NCBI GenBank assembly: GCA_029783825.1
Contig: JAREIK010002271.1
Span: forward strand, 897,994-961,993
DNA: 64,000 nucleotides
Reading direction: 5' to 3'
From: Sapria himalayana
Taxonomy: Eukaryota; Streptophyta; Magnoliopsida; Malpighiales; Rafflesiaceae
Part shown: positions 35,183-47,167 of the stretch, piece by piece
Numbering within the stretch: position 1 is the first letter of the stretch
How the letters are laid out: each line of letters begins with the position of its first letter
The notes under the pieces: generated by a model
What the model was told of the DNA's origin: nothing
The model's input: the letters and a program-made list of their open reading frames with translations, nothing else
Databases searched by the model: none
Program-made: the position numbers and the translations under genes

Positions 35183-36752
35183 GAGAAGTAGAAGGAGAAG
35201 AAGAAGGCAGAAGAACAAGGAGAAGAAGAATTAGGAGAAGAAGAAGGAGAAGAAGAAGGAGAAGAAGAATAAGAAGAATGATGAGAAGAAGAATGAGAAG
35301 AAGGAGAATAAAAATGAGAATAATAAAAAGAAGAAGAAGAATAAAAAGGAGGAGGAGGAGGGAGGAGAATAACAAAGAAAATGAGGAGGAGGAGAATAAC
35401 AAAGAAAATGAGGAGGAGGAGATGAAGAAAAAGAAGATGAAGAATAAGGAGAAGGAAAAAAAGGAGAAGGAGAAGGAGAAGATGGATGATAAGAAGAACT
35501 AGAAGAATAAGGATAAGAAGAAGGAGAAGGAGAATGAGAAGAAGAAGGATAATAAGAAAAAGAAGAAGAAAGATAGAAGAAGGAGAATATGAAGGATAAG
35601 AAGAATGAGAAGAAGACTGAGAAGAAAAGAGAAGAAGAAGGTTAAGAAGAAAGAGAAAAAGTAAGAGAAGAAAAAAAGAATATGAAGGATAAAAAGAATG
35701 AGAAGAAAAAAGAGAAGAGAGATAGAAGAAGAAGGAGAATAATAAGAAGGTGAAGAAGGCGAAGAAAAAAGGAGAAGTAGGAGAAGAAAAAAAAAGAAGG
35801 ATGAGAAGAAGGAGAAGAAGAAATAGAAGAAGAAGGAGAAGAGGAATGTGATGAAGAAAGAGAAGAAGAAAGAAAAGATTAAAGAGAAAGAATAAGGAGA
35901 AAGAAGTAAGAGAATAAGATGAAGAAGAACAAGGAGAAGCAGAAGAAGAAGGAAAAGAAGAAAGAAAAGAATAAGAAGGAGGATAATAAAAAGAAGAAGG
36001 AGAATAAGAAGGAAAAGAAGATGATGAAGATGAAGAAAGGGAAGAAGAAAAACAAGGAGAAGAAGAAAGATAAGAATAAGGAATAAAGAAGCAGAAAAGA
36101 AGGAGAAAAAGAAGTAGAATAAGAAAAATAATAAGAAGAATAAGAAGGAGAAGAAGGAGGAGACGAAGAATGAGAAGAATAAGTAAAAGAAAAAGGCGAA
36201 GAAGAATGAGAAAGAGAAAAGAATGAGAAGGAGAAGAAGAAGGAGAAGGAGACGAAGAAGAAGAAGAATAAGGAGGAGAAAAAGGAAAAGAATAAGGAGA
36301 AAAAGACAGAGAATAAGAAGGAGAATTAGTCGTAGAAGAAGATGGCTAAGAAGTATTAGAAGAAGAAGGAGAAGGATAAGGAGAAGAAGAATGAGAAGAA
36401 GGAGGAGGAGGAGGAGGAGGAGGAGGAGGAGGAGAAGAAGAAGAATGAGAAGAAGGAGGAGGAGAAGAAGAAGAAGAAGAGAAGAAATAGAAGAAGAAAC
36501 GAAATTGGAGAAGAAGGAGAAGAAGATGTAGGAGAAGAAGAATGAGAAGATGAAGGAGAAGAAGATGGACAAGAAGGAGGATAAGAAGAAAAAGATGATG
36601 ATGATGATGATGGTGAAGGAGGAGAAGAAGAAGAAGAAGTATAAGAAAATAGAGGAGGTAAAGGAGTAGATGGAGGAGGAGAAAAAAAAGTAGAAGAAAA
36701 AGTCGTAGAAGAAGAAAAAGAAAGAATGACAAGAAGAAGAATAATAAAAAAA
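34899..36752 (+). repeat. Polypurine satellite block P5
   Basis: The block starts with the right duplication of LINE D (34899-34916). It holds an (AAT)15 tract at 35131-35178, GGAGGAGGA-rich parts near 36400-36435 and (GAT)n at 36593-36612. It is otherwise GAA/GGA-type satellite with T variants. No gene. Confidence 0.95.
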
Positions 36753-36859
36753 TAGTTCCATTTTTGAAAAATGCTCTCATCTTTTAGAGTTAGAAAGGGC
36801 TATTTCTAGAGAAAGAAAATTTCCTTTGTTGAGCAAAACAAGCTCATTTTGAAGATGAA
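36753..36859 (+). promoter_or_regulatory. LINE E 5' UTR
   Basis: TTTTTGAAAAATGCTCTCATC, then TAGAGTTAGAAAG and TCTAGAGAAAGAAAA, then GCTCATTTTGAAG before the ORF1 ATG. The order is the same as in A, B and D. Confidence 0.55.
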
Positions 36860-38795
36860 ATGGATAGAAATGACTTCTTAACAAATAAGAAATCATTTGC
36901 AAACTACTTTAAAGGGACTGTGCCTATCTATCTGAAAAATTAAAATCTTAATGAGGAACTGACAGTGTTCTTCATAGAAGCCAACCTCGCTAAGCGTACA
37001 AAGCCTTTCAACTACACACTTATAGAAATATTTTCTCATGGAAAGCCTCATTTTGAGGAGATTCAAGAGTTCTTCATTTCTCCAAAGCTAAAATTGGTGG
37101 TTAAGTTTGCATTCTTCAATGGTAAGCATACCTTCCTACAATTATCTGTGGAGGAGTATTTTCACAGAGTCTGGCTTCGAAGGTAGTGGACTATCATGGG
37201 CTTCCCCATGAGAATACTCAAGTGGATGCCATAGTTCTTTCCAACGGAAGAATCACTTATAACCCCTGTTTTGTTTTCTCTCACTAACCTCCTGATACAT
37301 TTTTTCAATAAGCTTACTCTCTACTCTATCAATCTGTGCGTGGGAAAACCAATGATGCTGGACGTAGCTACAGCCTACATGACTTGGCCGAGTGTAGCTA
37401 GGGTGCGTGTGGAGTTTAATTTTTAAGCCCCATTTCTATAGAGAGTGTGGATTGGTGGGGATGAGGATCATAAGTTTTGGTAACCCATAGTTTTAGAACC
37501 ACTACCTAGCTACTAAAATAACTACATAAAAATGGGCCATGAACATGTTGAATATATTGTGATGGGGGGCAGTAGAGGGGATAGAGAAGGCATGATGGTA
37601 AGGGGAGGGTAGAGGGTAGAAACAAGTGGATTAGGAAAGGGTAGAATGGGTAGGAAAGATAGGAAGCATTGATAGAAAGGGGGAAAAAGAAAGGAGGAGA
37701 AATGGAAAAGATGGTAGAAAGTTTTAGTGGGTAAGGAGGGATAGGAGAGAGGAAAGGGGTAGGAAAGGAGAAGGGGGGAGAAGGAAAGTAGTGATATGTA
37801 AATGAGGGTGGGGGAGAAGAAGAGGAGTGGCAACATTAAGAGGATGACTTGATGGAGGATGAGCTATTAAAGTTACCAGTACATGAAGCTGAAACCAAGA
37901 GTGGTACATTGTACAACAAAAACAAGGTAGCATCTAGAAGAGAAGTTAGTGTGCTTAAGGTTGATTTGGAGCTTGGATTTGGTAAGGGTCCTTTCTCTAA
38001 AAATACACTTTTGAAGTGATAAAGGCTATGAAAAAACTACTAAAGAAGGGTAGGAAGGAGGGGAAGTTTTCAAGGGGAAGGAGAGATGCTTCGGGTAAGG
38101 ACTGGGAGGGGCAGCCTAGTTTAAATTTGGACACTAGGAAAGAAGCTAGGGGCTAAAGAAGACTTCACTCAAATGGGAGTGCTCCCAAATGGAGAATTCT
38201 CTCCAAGAGAAAAGGACACTCAGAGAGAGGAAGGGGAGGGGTAGATTAGAAAAGAAATGGGCAGTAGGGGAGAAGGGTAGTTGCTAGAGAGAGGGGGAAT
38301 TGCAGAGGGCACAAAAAGGGGCTAACGTGGGGGAGGAATCCTTGACATAAAGGGAGGCCTCTATTTTGATATATAGCATAACTAGGAAGAAAAGTGCATG
38401 GAGGTTTAGGTCAAGGAAGATCGCAAGGAAGAGTGAGGTAGATTATAGTTGGATAAATGAGAATGTGCTTGATTTTTCAGAAGTACAATCTGAGGCCAAG
38501 AACTACAATTTTTATAATCAAAGCAAGGGTTAAAAGTGAGATGGACATAAGCAAGCCTAAAGATGACTTGGAAATGGTTACAAAGATGTGGGCTTCATAC
38601 ACAAGAAAAAAAGTTATAAAAAAAATTAAAATAATGGGTTTATATCTCAGTAAAACTCTCAAAAAAGTAGGAATGGAGCCGGTTCAAGAAACAAGCTCCA
38701 TAAAACCACCAAGGAACACGAAGAAGTACTTGAACATGACATATGACTCGAAATTCATGTCGAGAGCACAAACTAAATCCACCTTTAATGGATAG
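36860..38795 (+). pseudogene. LINE E ORF1, decayed
   Basis: ATG at 36860 (MDRNDFLTNKKSFANYF) aligns with the other starts. The DUF4283-like region lies at 36960-37430 with several stops. The knuckle site near 37510 has lost its cysteines (stop/Tyr/Tyr, His kept). A long G/A-rich low-complexity middle (37550-38450) makes this ORF1 about 0.6 kb longer than in A. The C-terminus is open at 38457-38795 and ends KYLNMTYDSKF..TFNG*, with the stop overlapping the ORF2 ATG at 38788. Confidence 0.75.
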
Positions 38796-41700
38796 ATGCA
38801 TTTATTGGAACATAAGAGGAGTAGCAAATGCACCCACTCTAAATAGAATTAAAAAGCTTATTAAGTAAAAATTATTATTATAGCTGATCCAATGAAAGAT
38901 AAAAATTAGCTAGAAAAATATAAAAAGTTAATGGGATTTGATAATTCCATTGCAAACCTAAATGGGAAAATATGGGTGATGTGTGATAATAGGGTTGAAA
39001 TTATAGTTTTAAAAGACACGGAGTAGATTATACACTTAAAAGTTTGTAATGAAACAAATGCGCTAATCTTGGTAGTATATGCAAAAAAACACTAAAGAAG
39101 AGAGGGAGAGGCTATGGTAGGAGATGATGGAGGTAGCGTCAAAAAATCTTCCATGACTCATCAGATGAGACTTTAACGTGATTAGAAACTCCAATAAAAA
39201 GAAAGGGGGGAGATCTTCAGATGCAGAAGAAATGACATAGTTTAATGTAGCAATTGTCAATGCAAACCTTATGGTAGTAGATTTCTTGGGATCAAAATAT
39301 ACATGATACAAAACTAGAAGAAGCAAGGAGCTATTTGGGCAAGATTGGACAAGGATATGTATAATGCAAAATGGGTGGTCTTGTATAGAGCCACAAATGT
39401 TTGACATTTAAATAGAACTTATTCCGATCATAGCTCAATGCTCATGACCTTCTAGAAAAACCATAGGCCAGTAAAAGCTTCCAGATTTCAAAATATGTGG
39501 GGTCTACATATAGATTTCGAAACTATAGTAAAGAACTCTTGGTTAGAACCTGTAGTAGGAAATCCTCTGTAAATGCTAGCAACTAAGATGCACAGGCTAA
39601 AAATTATCCTAAGCAAATTGAATAAAGAGGCTTTTGGAAACATCAATAAAAGTATCACATAGGCTGAGAAAAAAGTGGCAAGATGTGAAATAAAGCATGA
39701 GAGAAACCAAAAGGATGGAAGTAGACATGATCTAAATAGAGCAGAGATGGAACTATGACTTAGATTACACATGTAAGAGGACTTCTGGAGACAAAGATGA
39801 AAAATTAAGTGGCTCAAGGAAGGCAACAATAACACGAGATTCTTCCACACAATGGCAAAAATCAAATCCCAAAAATAGAAAAGTAAAGGCATAAAATATT
39901 CAAAATGAGCCCGGGTGGAGTAGGAAGAGGAGATAAAACACTACTTAGAAGAATATTTTAAAAACCACTTGTGTGGGAACGAATGGCTTAGAGGGGACAC
40001 CTTATTGCAGGTAATGAAGCACCAAGTATCAGAAGATGATAACACCAAGCTATAGAATTCCTAGATGAAGAGGAAGTAAGATTAGCTATATACATCATGT
40101 ACAAAAAAAGTGCAGCAGGGCCAGATAGATGGAACGATGCTTTCTTCCAATTCTACTGGCACCCCATCAAAAAAGATCTGACTCAAGTAATCACATGGAT
40201 ATTTGCGGAAGTAGACATCACTAAAGCATGGGCTAGTTCCTTCATTGTACTCCTCCCAAAGATTAAAAATCCACAGAAATATGAAGGTTACCAGCCGATC
40301 AGCCTATGTAGTATGCTTTACAAGATTCTAGCTAAGCTGTTGTAGAACAGACTTAGTGACATTCTTTCAAAAATTATCTCACATGAACAATCAAACTTTG
40401 TTAAGAATAGGCTAATGATAGAAAATATAAGCTTAGCATCAGAAATGATGTGAGACATTGAAGCAAATGTTAGATACAATGTGATGCTAAAACTAGATTT
40501 GTCAAATGCTTTCGATAGGGTGGAATGGCTACTTTATACTATGCAATGCGGAAAATAGGTTTCTTGGAATTCTAGATAAATCTAATGTACAGATGTATTT
40601 CGAGCATATGGGTTAGAATTATAATAAATGGTCAAAAAGAAGAGGAATTTAAGCCAGGGAGAGGATTAAGGCAAAGTGATCTGCTATCACCTTATCTCTT
40701 TAACATTTACCTGGAATTACTACTTCAAAATCTAAAAGAGAGAATGGGAGAAGGAAAAAAACTAGCGTTTAGGCAACCAAAAAACACTCTTCTAGTGGGT
40801 TGCTTGGCATATGCGGATGATGTAATTATCTTCATAAATACTACCAGCAAGTTGCTCATAAATCTGATGAAGCTATTGCAAGTGCTAGAAGAGGAGATGA
40901 GACAAATCTTGAATAAAAAGAAATATCAGTTCATAATAGCAGCTAAAGCCCTTGAAAAGGTAGCTCAAAGAGTAAAAAACATCACAAGTTTTACTCAAAG
41001 AAAGGTGCCTTTATGTATTTGGGTTGCCTGATACACGAAGGTAGGCTAAGGTAAGAATACTTAAGTTTTTTAATGGAGAGAATGGGGGGGAATATAGTAG
41101 GATGGAAGGAAGACCTATTAAGCTTGGGGAGAGAATAACCTTAATTTCACATGCGTTACAAGGTTCACTTGCACATATCTTAATAGTCACTCAACCTCAA
41201 AAAAAGATCTTAAAAAATTTGGAAAAAGAAATGGCCAACTTCTTATGGGGTAAGAAGGAAGGAAAGCCAAAATTGCACTAGCAGAAATGGGAGGCTCTTT
41301 TCCATCCTAAAGAGGAGGTAGGACTGGGCTTCACTAGACATGCTGGCATAGCCAGCACATGGGCCTGCAAAAGCTGGTGGAGGCTAAAAGAAAATGAAAG
41401 CCTCTAAAAAAGATTTATGTGTGCTAAATACAAATGGAATAAGGAGTCACACAAAGATACAAAGAAAGCATATAAAGCTTTGGAAGTCTATGTTAAAGCA
41501 AAAAAGTCGGTGGAAGCACACTCTAGGTTAAACAGAAGTGGCTGGAAATGGACTATAAATGCACAAGGTAATTTCACCCTAAAATCAACAAAAGAACTGA
41601 TAAGAAGTAAAAGTATGAGGCAACCTACCTTTAAAAGGCTTTGGGAAAGTGATACTCCATAAAAATTGAAAATATACATGTAGAAGACTTTCTTAGAAGC

Positions 41701-42684
41701 TACACCAGTGGATACTATTATATAGAAGAAAGGAATTAGGATAGCTTCAAGGTGCAAATGTTTCTTTTCAGTAGTAGAAAGCACATATCGCTTATTTTTA
41801 AAGGAAAAAATAGCAAAGAAAATATGGAGTCACCTGGAATCCATCTCCCAAATCCAACTGAAAAAAAATAACTTAAAAGATAGACTTATAAGGTGAAGCA
41901 GGGATAACTCCAAAAACAAGGTGCACACTTGGCTTAGAGGCATCATCCTAATTGTTGTGATTTGGTGCATATGGAAAGCACGAAACGATAGGAGATTTGA
42001 AGGTGTCTGGATTAACTCCTATGAAATACTGAAAAATATAAAAAGGAAGATTTTGATTACATCTACCAGAAAGCTGATTAAAGTTAGCGATATAAAGGAT
42101 CTAACAGACTTGAAAAGTGCATGGGGATTGTCGTTTAAAAAGGAGGGGTGGCTAGGCTTAAAAAAATTATATGGGATAAACCACCATGAGGAAAGCTAGG
42201 TCTCAATACATATGGTAGTTTTAATTGGGATATGGGGGTAGCGAGATGAGGAGGAGTAATAAGGGATACACAGGGCAAGATAATAAAAACATTAACAATG
42301 GCTGGAAAGGCCAACTCAGCTTTACATTCGAAGATACTGGCCTTGCTTAAAGGGCTACAAATTTGCGAAGGGCTTAAGCTTAATGATATCCAAATTCAAG
42401 TGGATTCAAGTCTTTTAGTTTGACTTGCCTCAAAAAGAATAAATATATGAAGATATGAAGAAGATATGAACAATATTAGAGAACATATGAAAATGCTGAA
42501 AGCTTTAACTACTCACACATACATGGAGGCAAATGCACTAGCAGACAAGCTAGCAAAAGAAGGCTTGCACATAGGCCCATGAGAATTTGATGGGGAGTCC
42601 ATTCCAGAAAGATTTAAAGGCTTGGGAAGGATAGATAAAATGGATACCCATATGTTAGTGTCTGCAAGGATAAAGATACTCTAG
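38788..42684 (+). pseudogene. LINE E ORF2, decayed
   Basis: MDRCIYWNIRGVANAPTLNR marks the EEP start. FNVIRN lies near 39175 but its Gly is now a stop. YSDHSSML is near 39420. RT: AAGPDRWND near 40110, QPISLC near 40295, KLDLSNAFD near 40490, LRQSDLLSP near 40665 (Ser for Gly) and YADD at 40810-40821. The zf-RVT is weak. RNase H near 42200-42560 has NTYGSF and LHSKILAL, so the first Asp and the Glu are gone. Many stops and frameshifts. The 3' end is approximate. Confidence 0.8.
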
Positions 42685-42974
42685 TTGGCCTCAAGGAAAT
42701 GGAGAAAGAGGGGGAAGGGTAGTGGGGTTTTCAGATGGATGTTTTTTTTTCTTCTTTTTTCTATTTTTTTGATGTAATTGCAGGTAAAGGCTAAAACAGA
42801 TGGTGACTTTTTACTAGAGCAGACAAGGATAGGTGTTGGGAGAGGAAGACCCCCTAGGCCTCAAAAAGGTCTTAGGGGCTAGGTAGAATAGACCAAAGGG
42901 CAAAAGGACTGTGCTCAGACAACTCCAATTGGTGCTTTTGTGATAATGGAAGGGGCAAGGGACTACCTTAACAG
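42685..42974 (+). other. LINE E 3' UTR, left part
   Basis: Pyrimidine tract and TTGCAGGTAAAGGCTAAA at about 42755-42800, followed by GGTGACTTTTTA, which matches LINE H near 62695. No gene. Interrupted by the hAT insertion at 42975. Confidence 0.75.
42967..42974. repeat. Left 8-bp target-site duplication of the hAT element
   Basis: CTTAACAG, matched by CTTAATAG at 46177-46184 (7 of 8). Eight base pairs is the standard hAT duplication length. Confidence 0.8.
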
Positions 42975-43205
42975 TAGGGGTATCCAAAAGCCTATGACCC
43001 ATGACCTGCTTGAAGCCCATTCCAACCCAACAAGGATAAGCCCGACCTGAGCCTATTTTATAGGCGGGCTGGGCTGCGGGATTCATTTTAGGCCCTAGCC
43101 CAACCAATAAGCCAGTTGACTAACCTGCCTAAAGCATGTTGATCATCCCACCTTAAGCCCGTTGAATGGCCCACCCTTAGCCTGTTGACTAGCCCACCCA
43201 TATTA
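42975..43205. repeat. hAT left terminal and subterminal region
   Basis: The terminal inverted repeat begins at 42975, followed by at least eight GCCC or GGGC words within 230 bp. The GC content is clearly unlike the AT-rich interior. Confidence 0.7.
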
Positions 43206-43391
43206 GAAAAATATTTCACTAAAAATGTAGGTAAGGGAAAAAAGCATGTATTACATATAAAAATATGGGAATATTAACATCACTACATAATAATTACATC
43301 CCAACTAAGTTGGCACTTAATTATTTGTAAATCATTTGCAATTTTCAACCACAAAAAGTATAATACATAGAAAAATACTTAATTAAATATT
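43206..43391. other. hAT spacer after the transposase stop
   Basis: AT-rich stretch between the subterminal motifs and the transposase stop codon. No gene and no repeat seen. Confidence 0.6.
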
Positions 43392-45393
43392 TCAATCATC
43401 ATTTTCTGGTGGTGAAGGAGAACAATCATGAATCCATTCATGTCTATATAGTTTTAACTTTTCCATATCGGTCACTAATGTGGCTTCTCGAATAGAATCA
43501 TGCAATCACTCTAATGTACTATCTTCAATCTTTTAAGCATATTTCTGCTTTTATGACTTCATGTGACAAACTGCTTCACCTTTCACTAACAACTCTTCCA
43601 ACTGCACTAAAAGTAGCTTACGATGCAACTGTACTCACATGCACAGATAATACATCACGTACAATAATTGATAATACCTTATTTTTATTTTGTTGTTTCT
43701 TCCACTATTCTAAAATTTGAAAATTTTAATTATCTTCAAATGGAATTGTTTCTACATTAAGGTATCTATCTTTATCATTCACATTATTTGGAGAACTAGT
43801 TGTTGTCTTTTTTCTACTTTTAAATATTTCTAAAGCACTTTTATAAAAATGTGAAGAGCTTGTAGTTGATGATAAGTTAATAGAACTAATATCATTGCCA
43901 TATTTTTTTAAAATATCATATAAATTATGTAGTAATAAAATTACATCATTTTTAATTTCTTCAATTTTAATTTAATCAAAAAAGTAAACAACTGGTAGCC
44001 ATTCATCTAAAGCATCAAATTTTAATCTAGGCTCTACAATTAGACCAATAAAATAAATTAAAGGTATATCTCCCCAATATTTTTTAATTTTGTCTATCAA
44101 TGCAAAAATGATATCTTTGAACATTTCAAAATTTAAATATTTTTGAAGTACAATATAAATATTAGTTATTTGCATAATAACTCGATGAGAAGTTAGTAAT
44201 ACATACCACAAAAAATATTTGTTGAAGTATCAAAAATTTCAAAAATATCTCATAAAAGGTTTGTAATGTGCTACTCATAATCATTTGACAAATCAAGATC
44301 AATGTTAGAATTATTAGTAGATAATTGCATTTCATATAATTGTACTACTTTTTTATATTTTATGATATTTTATAAAAGTTTATAAGTAGAATTCCATCTA
44401 TTTGGCATATCTAAACTTATATTTCTTCTTTTAATATTTGCTATTTTACAATAATCAAAAAATAATTCATGTTTTGCTTGAGAACTATTGATACTATATG
44501 CAATGTTTCTAATTTTTTCTAATGTACTATCAACTTGTTTTAATCCATCTTTCACAATTAAATTTAAAATATGTGCATAACAACATACATGAAATAATTT
44601 ACCATGATCTTCATTTATTTTCCAAAATCTTTTTAATCTATTTACTGCCGCATTATTATTAGAAGTATTATCGAATGTTATTGTAAATATTTTATCACGA
44701 ATACCTAAATCTATGATTGCATCATGTATTAAACCTGCTATATTTTGACCATTATATGGAGTATTTATTGTTTTGAATGAAACAATTCTTTTATTTAATT
44801 TCCATTCATTATCTATATAATGAGAAGTAATACATAAAAAACCAGTGTGTGTTAAAGATGACCAAATATCAGAAGTTAAACAAATTTTCCCTTGAAATTT
44901 TGCAAAATAATTTTTAAATTTTATTTTTTCTATATGAAATTTTTTCATAATCTCTTTTAACAGTATTTCCATACCAACCTTTAAATTGAGGATTAATAGC
45001 TCTTTGAATTATTCCTAAAAAATTATGAGTTTCCATCATATCAAAAGGTTTTTTAGATCTTATTATGTAATCAATCATTTCTTCACGACAATAAGATTTA
45101 TCATAAGAAATTTTTTTAAAATTTTCACTCTCATCTTTATCTAATTACATATAATTTTTAATATCTACATTATTTTTAGTTTTACAATGTTCATAATGTC
45201 GTTTTAGATGACTTGTGCCTGCATTTGATCCCCCACTAAGAAATTTACTACAAAATTTGCATTTTACTTTTATATCCTTTTTATTATTTTCTAAAATAAT
45301 TTCTACTCTATCAAAAAAATTTCATATATTTGAACTAAATTTATTAATTAATGATTCATGTGAATTAGAAGAAGCTGCATATGTACTTTCCAT
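43392..45393 (-). pseudogene. hAT transposase (BED zinc finger, RNase H-like, hATC dimerisation), broken
   Basis: Read from 45393 down. ATG at 45393-45391 starts MESTYAASSNSHESLINKF. A BED finger follows (CKFC then HLKRH, C2H2), with its usual Trp turned into TGA. The catalytic RNase H-like core is open at 44972-44370: LTSDIWSS holds the DDE-type Asp, FDNTSNN matches the DNASNN block, and CCYAHILNLIVKDGL and MPNRWNSTY match conserved hAT blocks. A further open part is at 44211-43972. The C-terminal hATC region near 43710-43540 reads VLSIIVRDVLSVHVSTVAS then stop and ATFSAVGRVVSER, as in RICESLEEPER/DAYSLEEPER proteins. At least six stops or frameshifts make it inactive. Full length would be about 660 codons. 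Confidence 0.88.
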
Positions 45394-45903
45394 TTTTAAA
45401 TTATTAATATAATATTATACTAAACTAGACATAAATAAACCTAAAAATAAAAATATAACAAATAAAAAGTAAAGTTTGAGGATGTTACTCAATTGACGAA
45501 CCGAAGCCGAAATTTCTTCAAATTTGAATTACTAGAGCCATCAACGCTTAAATTACATAACCAATAATATTATGCATTTAAAGAAAATTTGGAAGAAAAT
45601 TAAATATTAGCTAATATGAGAAAAAATTGAGTAGGTTTGAAGAGAATTAGAGAGATGAAGAACTTGAAGAGGATGTGATGAAAAAAAAATATGAAGAAAG
45701 TCGATTATTTATAGGAAAAAAATCAAGAATTAAAATTATAAAAAAAATAAATAAAGTGCCCAATGGTTATATGACCGTTTGAAGGCATTTTCAGTATTTT
45801 AGTAAATGTCAAATAGTCATATGTTCATTTGAAGTTTCTTTCTAATTTTGATTTTTGAAATTGGATTAAATATATATAAGTATAAGTAATATAATTACAA
45901 AAG
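45394..45903. other. hAT 5' untranslated part of the transposase unit
   Basis: AT-rich sequence upstream of the transposase ATG (minus strand). It should contain the transposase promoter, but no specific motif stands out. No other gene is seen. Confidence 0.5.
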
Positions 45904-45974
45904 CAGGGCACTGGCAAGTTGGTAGAGTGCATTCTTCTTAAGCTGAAGGTCTTAAGTTCAATTCTTGGCACCTG
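45904..45974 (+). tRNA. tRNA-like sequence, probably a decayed tRNA or SINE head
   Basis: A 71-nt stretch with box A TGGCAAGTTGG (45912-45922, one base short of the consensus) and a perfect box B GTTCAATTC (45956-45964). A 5-bp anticodon-like stem (TCTTC/GAAGG) carries a 7-nt loop TTAAGCT, which would place anticodon AAG. The T arm is TTAAG/CTTGG with two wobble pairs. The acceptor stem is poor and bulged, there is no long variable arm as tRNA-Leu needs, and no CCA is seen. It is unlikely to be a working tRNA; the isotype is uncertain. Confidence 0.35.
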
Positions 45975-45984
45975 TAACTGTTGT

Positions 45985-46176
45985 GTAAAGCCCAGCCAAG
46001 ATTAGTTAAACCCATTTTGTATAAAACCCGTGGGCTGTTGTGGGCCTTTAAAAATTCAAAAATTTGGCCCAGCCCACCGTTGACTAGTTAACGTGCTTAT
46101 AAGCCCATCTTGCCATGGGGCGCGGGCCTAATATTCATGGGCTTGGCAGCCCAGCCCATCCTATTAAAGACCCTTG
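45985..46176. repeat. hAT right subterminal and terminal region
   Basis: Clustered AGCCC/GGGCT words (about ten in 190 bp), including GGCAGCCCAGCCCATC near the end. The terminal inverted repeat ends at 46176. Confidence 0.7.
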
Positions 46177-46184
46177 CTTAATAG
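46177..46184. repeat. Right 8-bp target-site duplication of the hAT element
   Basis: CTTAATAG; partner of 42967-42974. Confidence 0.8.
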
Positions 46185-47167
46185 GTAGTATCCACATGGA
46201 TGGATTTGCTGAGTTCTCGTGTTACAAATGTTAGGTCGATGTTTGGTTCCATGTCATGCTTCATCTGTTTGTCATCGCAGAAGTAGGTTTCGGCAAAAGA
46301 AAGCTAGGTAGATAGTGGCTAGAGTAGAATGGGGGATGGAATGGTGAGAAGTTTATGAGCAAGAGGGTTGTTAATTATAAAGTTATATGTTCTATTGTTT
46401 ATTTATCTTAGATATAAAGTTAATGGGATAGATTATTGGAGAAATGGGTAGAAAAGTATATATATTCTGAAACAATTATGGGGAGGCATGTAGGTTGCCT
46501 TTGATTTTGCAGGTTGGGAGGCATGGATTATCATATCAGTAGAGTAGAAGTAGAGGGGATATAGAGGGAAGCAGGATAGAAAAAAGGAGGGAGAGTTACA
46601 AGGCAACAACTAGATTTCACATGCGCATAACATAAGCAATGGAGATGCAGAGGAAGAGAGGACAACCAAGTGGTTTCTGTTTAGCTGTTCTGTGGCCTTG
46701 TTGGGGTTTTGTTTGCTATTCTGTGGTCATGTTGCTTTGTTCTTTAGTTTGGTGTAATGTGAAGTAAGGGCAAGGGATAGTGGGGAAAGTGAATAGTGAA
46801 TTAGTCTAACTTTGTAAAAGAAATATAAAGCTTGGTATTTCTATCTTGAAAGTAGGGGAGGAGGCACTAGAAGGAGGATCAACTATTATAGTTGGCAGAG
46901 GCAGTCATTGTAGAACTTTTGAAATCATTCAGTAGCTAAAAGATTGGAGGTAAAACTTCAAAAATCAAAGGGGGAGCAGAATAGACAACAAGAATAGATG
47001 CCTAGAGATAAAGTGGCATGGCTTTGTATTGTTTTAATCTTTGGAGTCTAATGATAAAGTGGGGTTATAAAAGGGGAAAGAGTAGCAGAGTGTAGATTGA
47101 ATTCAAAGGTATTCATTCGCCAAAAGAGGGCTATAAAAATAAAATAAACATTTAAAAATTATAAAAA
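46185..47167 (+). other. LINE E 3' UTR, right part
   Basis: 0.98 kb without a gene. It includes GAAATGGGTAGAAAA and TGATTTTGCAGG (46503-46513), both shared with LINE H near 62920-62956. It ends with ATTCATTCGCCAAAAGAGGG and AATAAA at 47143-47148. Confidence 0.8.
47108..47167 (+). terminator. LINE E 3' terminus
   Basis: Diverged copy of the shared terminus: GGTATTCATTCGCCAAAAGAGGG, AATAAA at 47143-47148 and a short A-rich tail before satellite. The stem is weaker than in A, B, D and F. Confidence 0.6.

Larger units (their letters stand above)
42975..46176 (-). mobile_element. hAT DNA transposon (RICESLEEPER-like), degenerate
   Basis: A 3,202-bp element nested in the 3' UTR of LINE E. The left terminus TAGGGGTATCCAAAAG and the right terminus (CAAGGGTCTTTAATAG when complemented) form an imperfect terminal inverted repeat. 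An 8-bp duplication flanks it. Both ends carry many AGCCC/GGGCT motifs (42995-43200 and 45985-46165), typical of hAT subterminal transposase-binding clusters. The transposase is on the minus strand and broken. The element is AT-rich inside and GC-rich only at the ends. Confidence 0.88.
36753..47167 (+). mobile_element. LINE E, L1-like retrotransposon split by a hAT element
   Basis: The LINE sequence is 36753-42974 plus 46185-47167, about 7.2 kb without the insert. Parts in order are GA-rich 5' UTR, long ORF1, overlap, ORF2, 3' UTR (interrupted by the hAT at 42975-46176) and the conserved terminal block. It is closest to LINE H. It is heavily mutated, with catalytic residues lost in RNase H, so it is an old insertion that later received the hAT. 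Confidence 0.9.

Noticed and set aside
43392..45393. Transposase as a domesticated host gene (DAYSLEEPER type)
   Set aside because: Multiple stops and frameshifts, plus intact-looking terminal repeats and target duplication, indicate a dead transposon and not a host gene.
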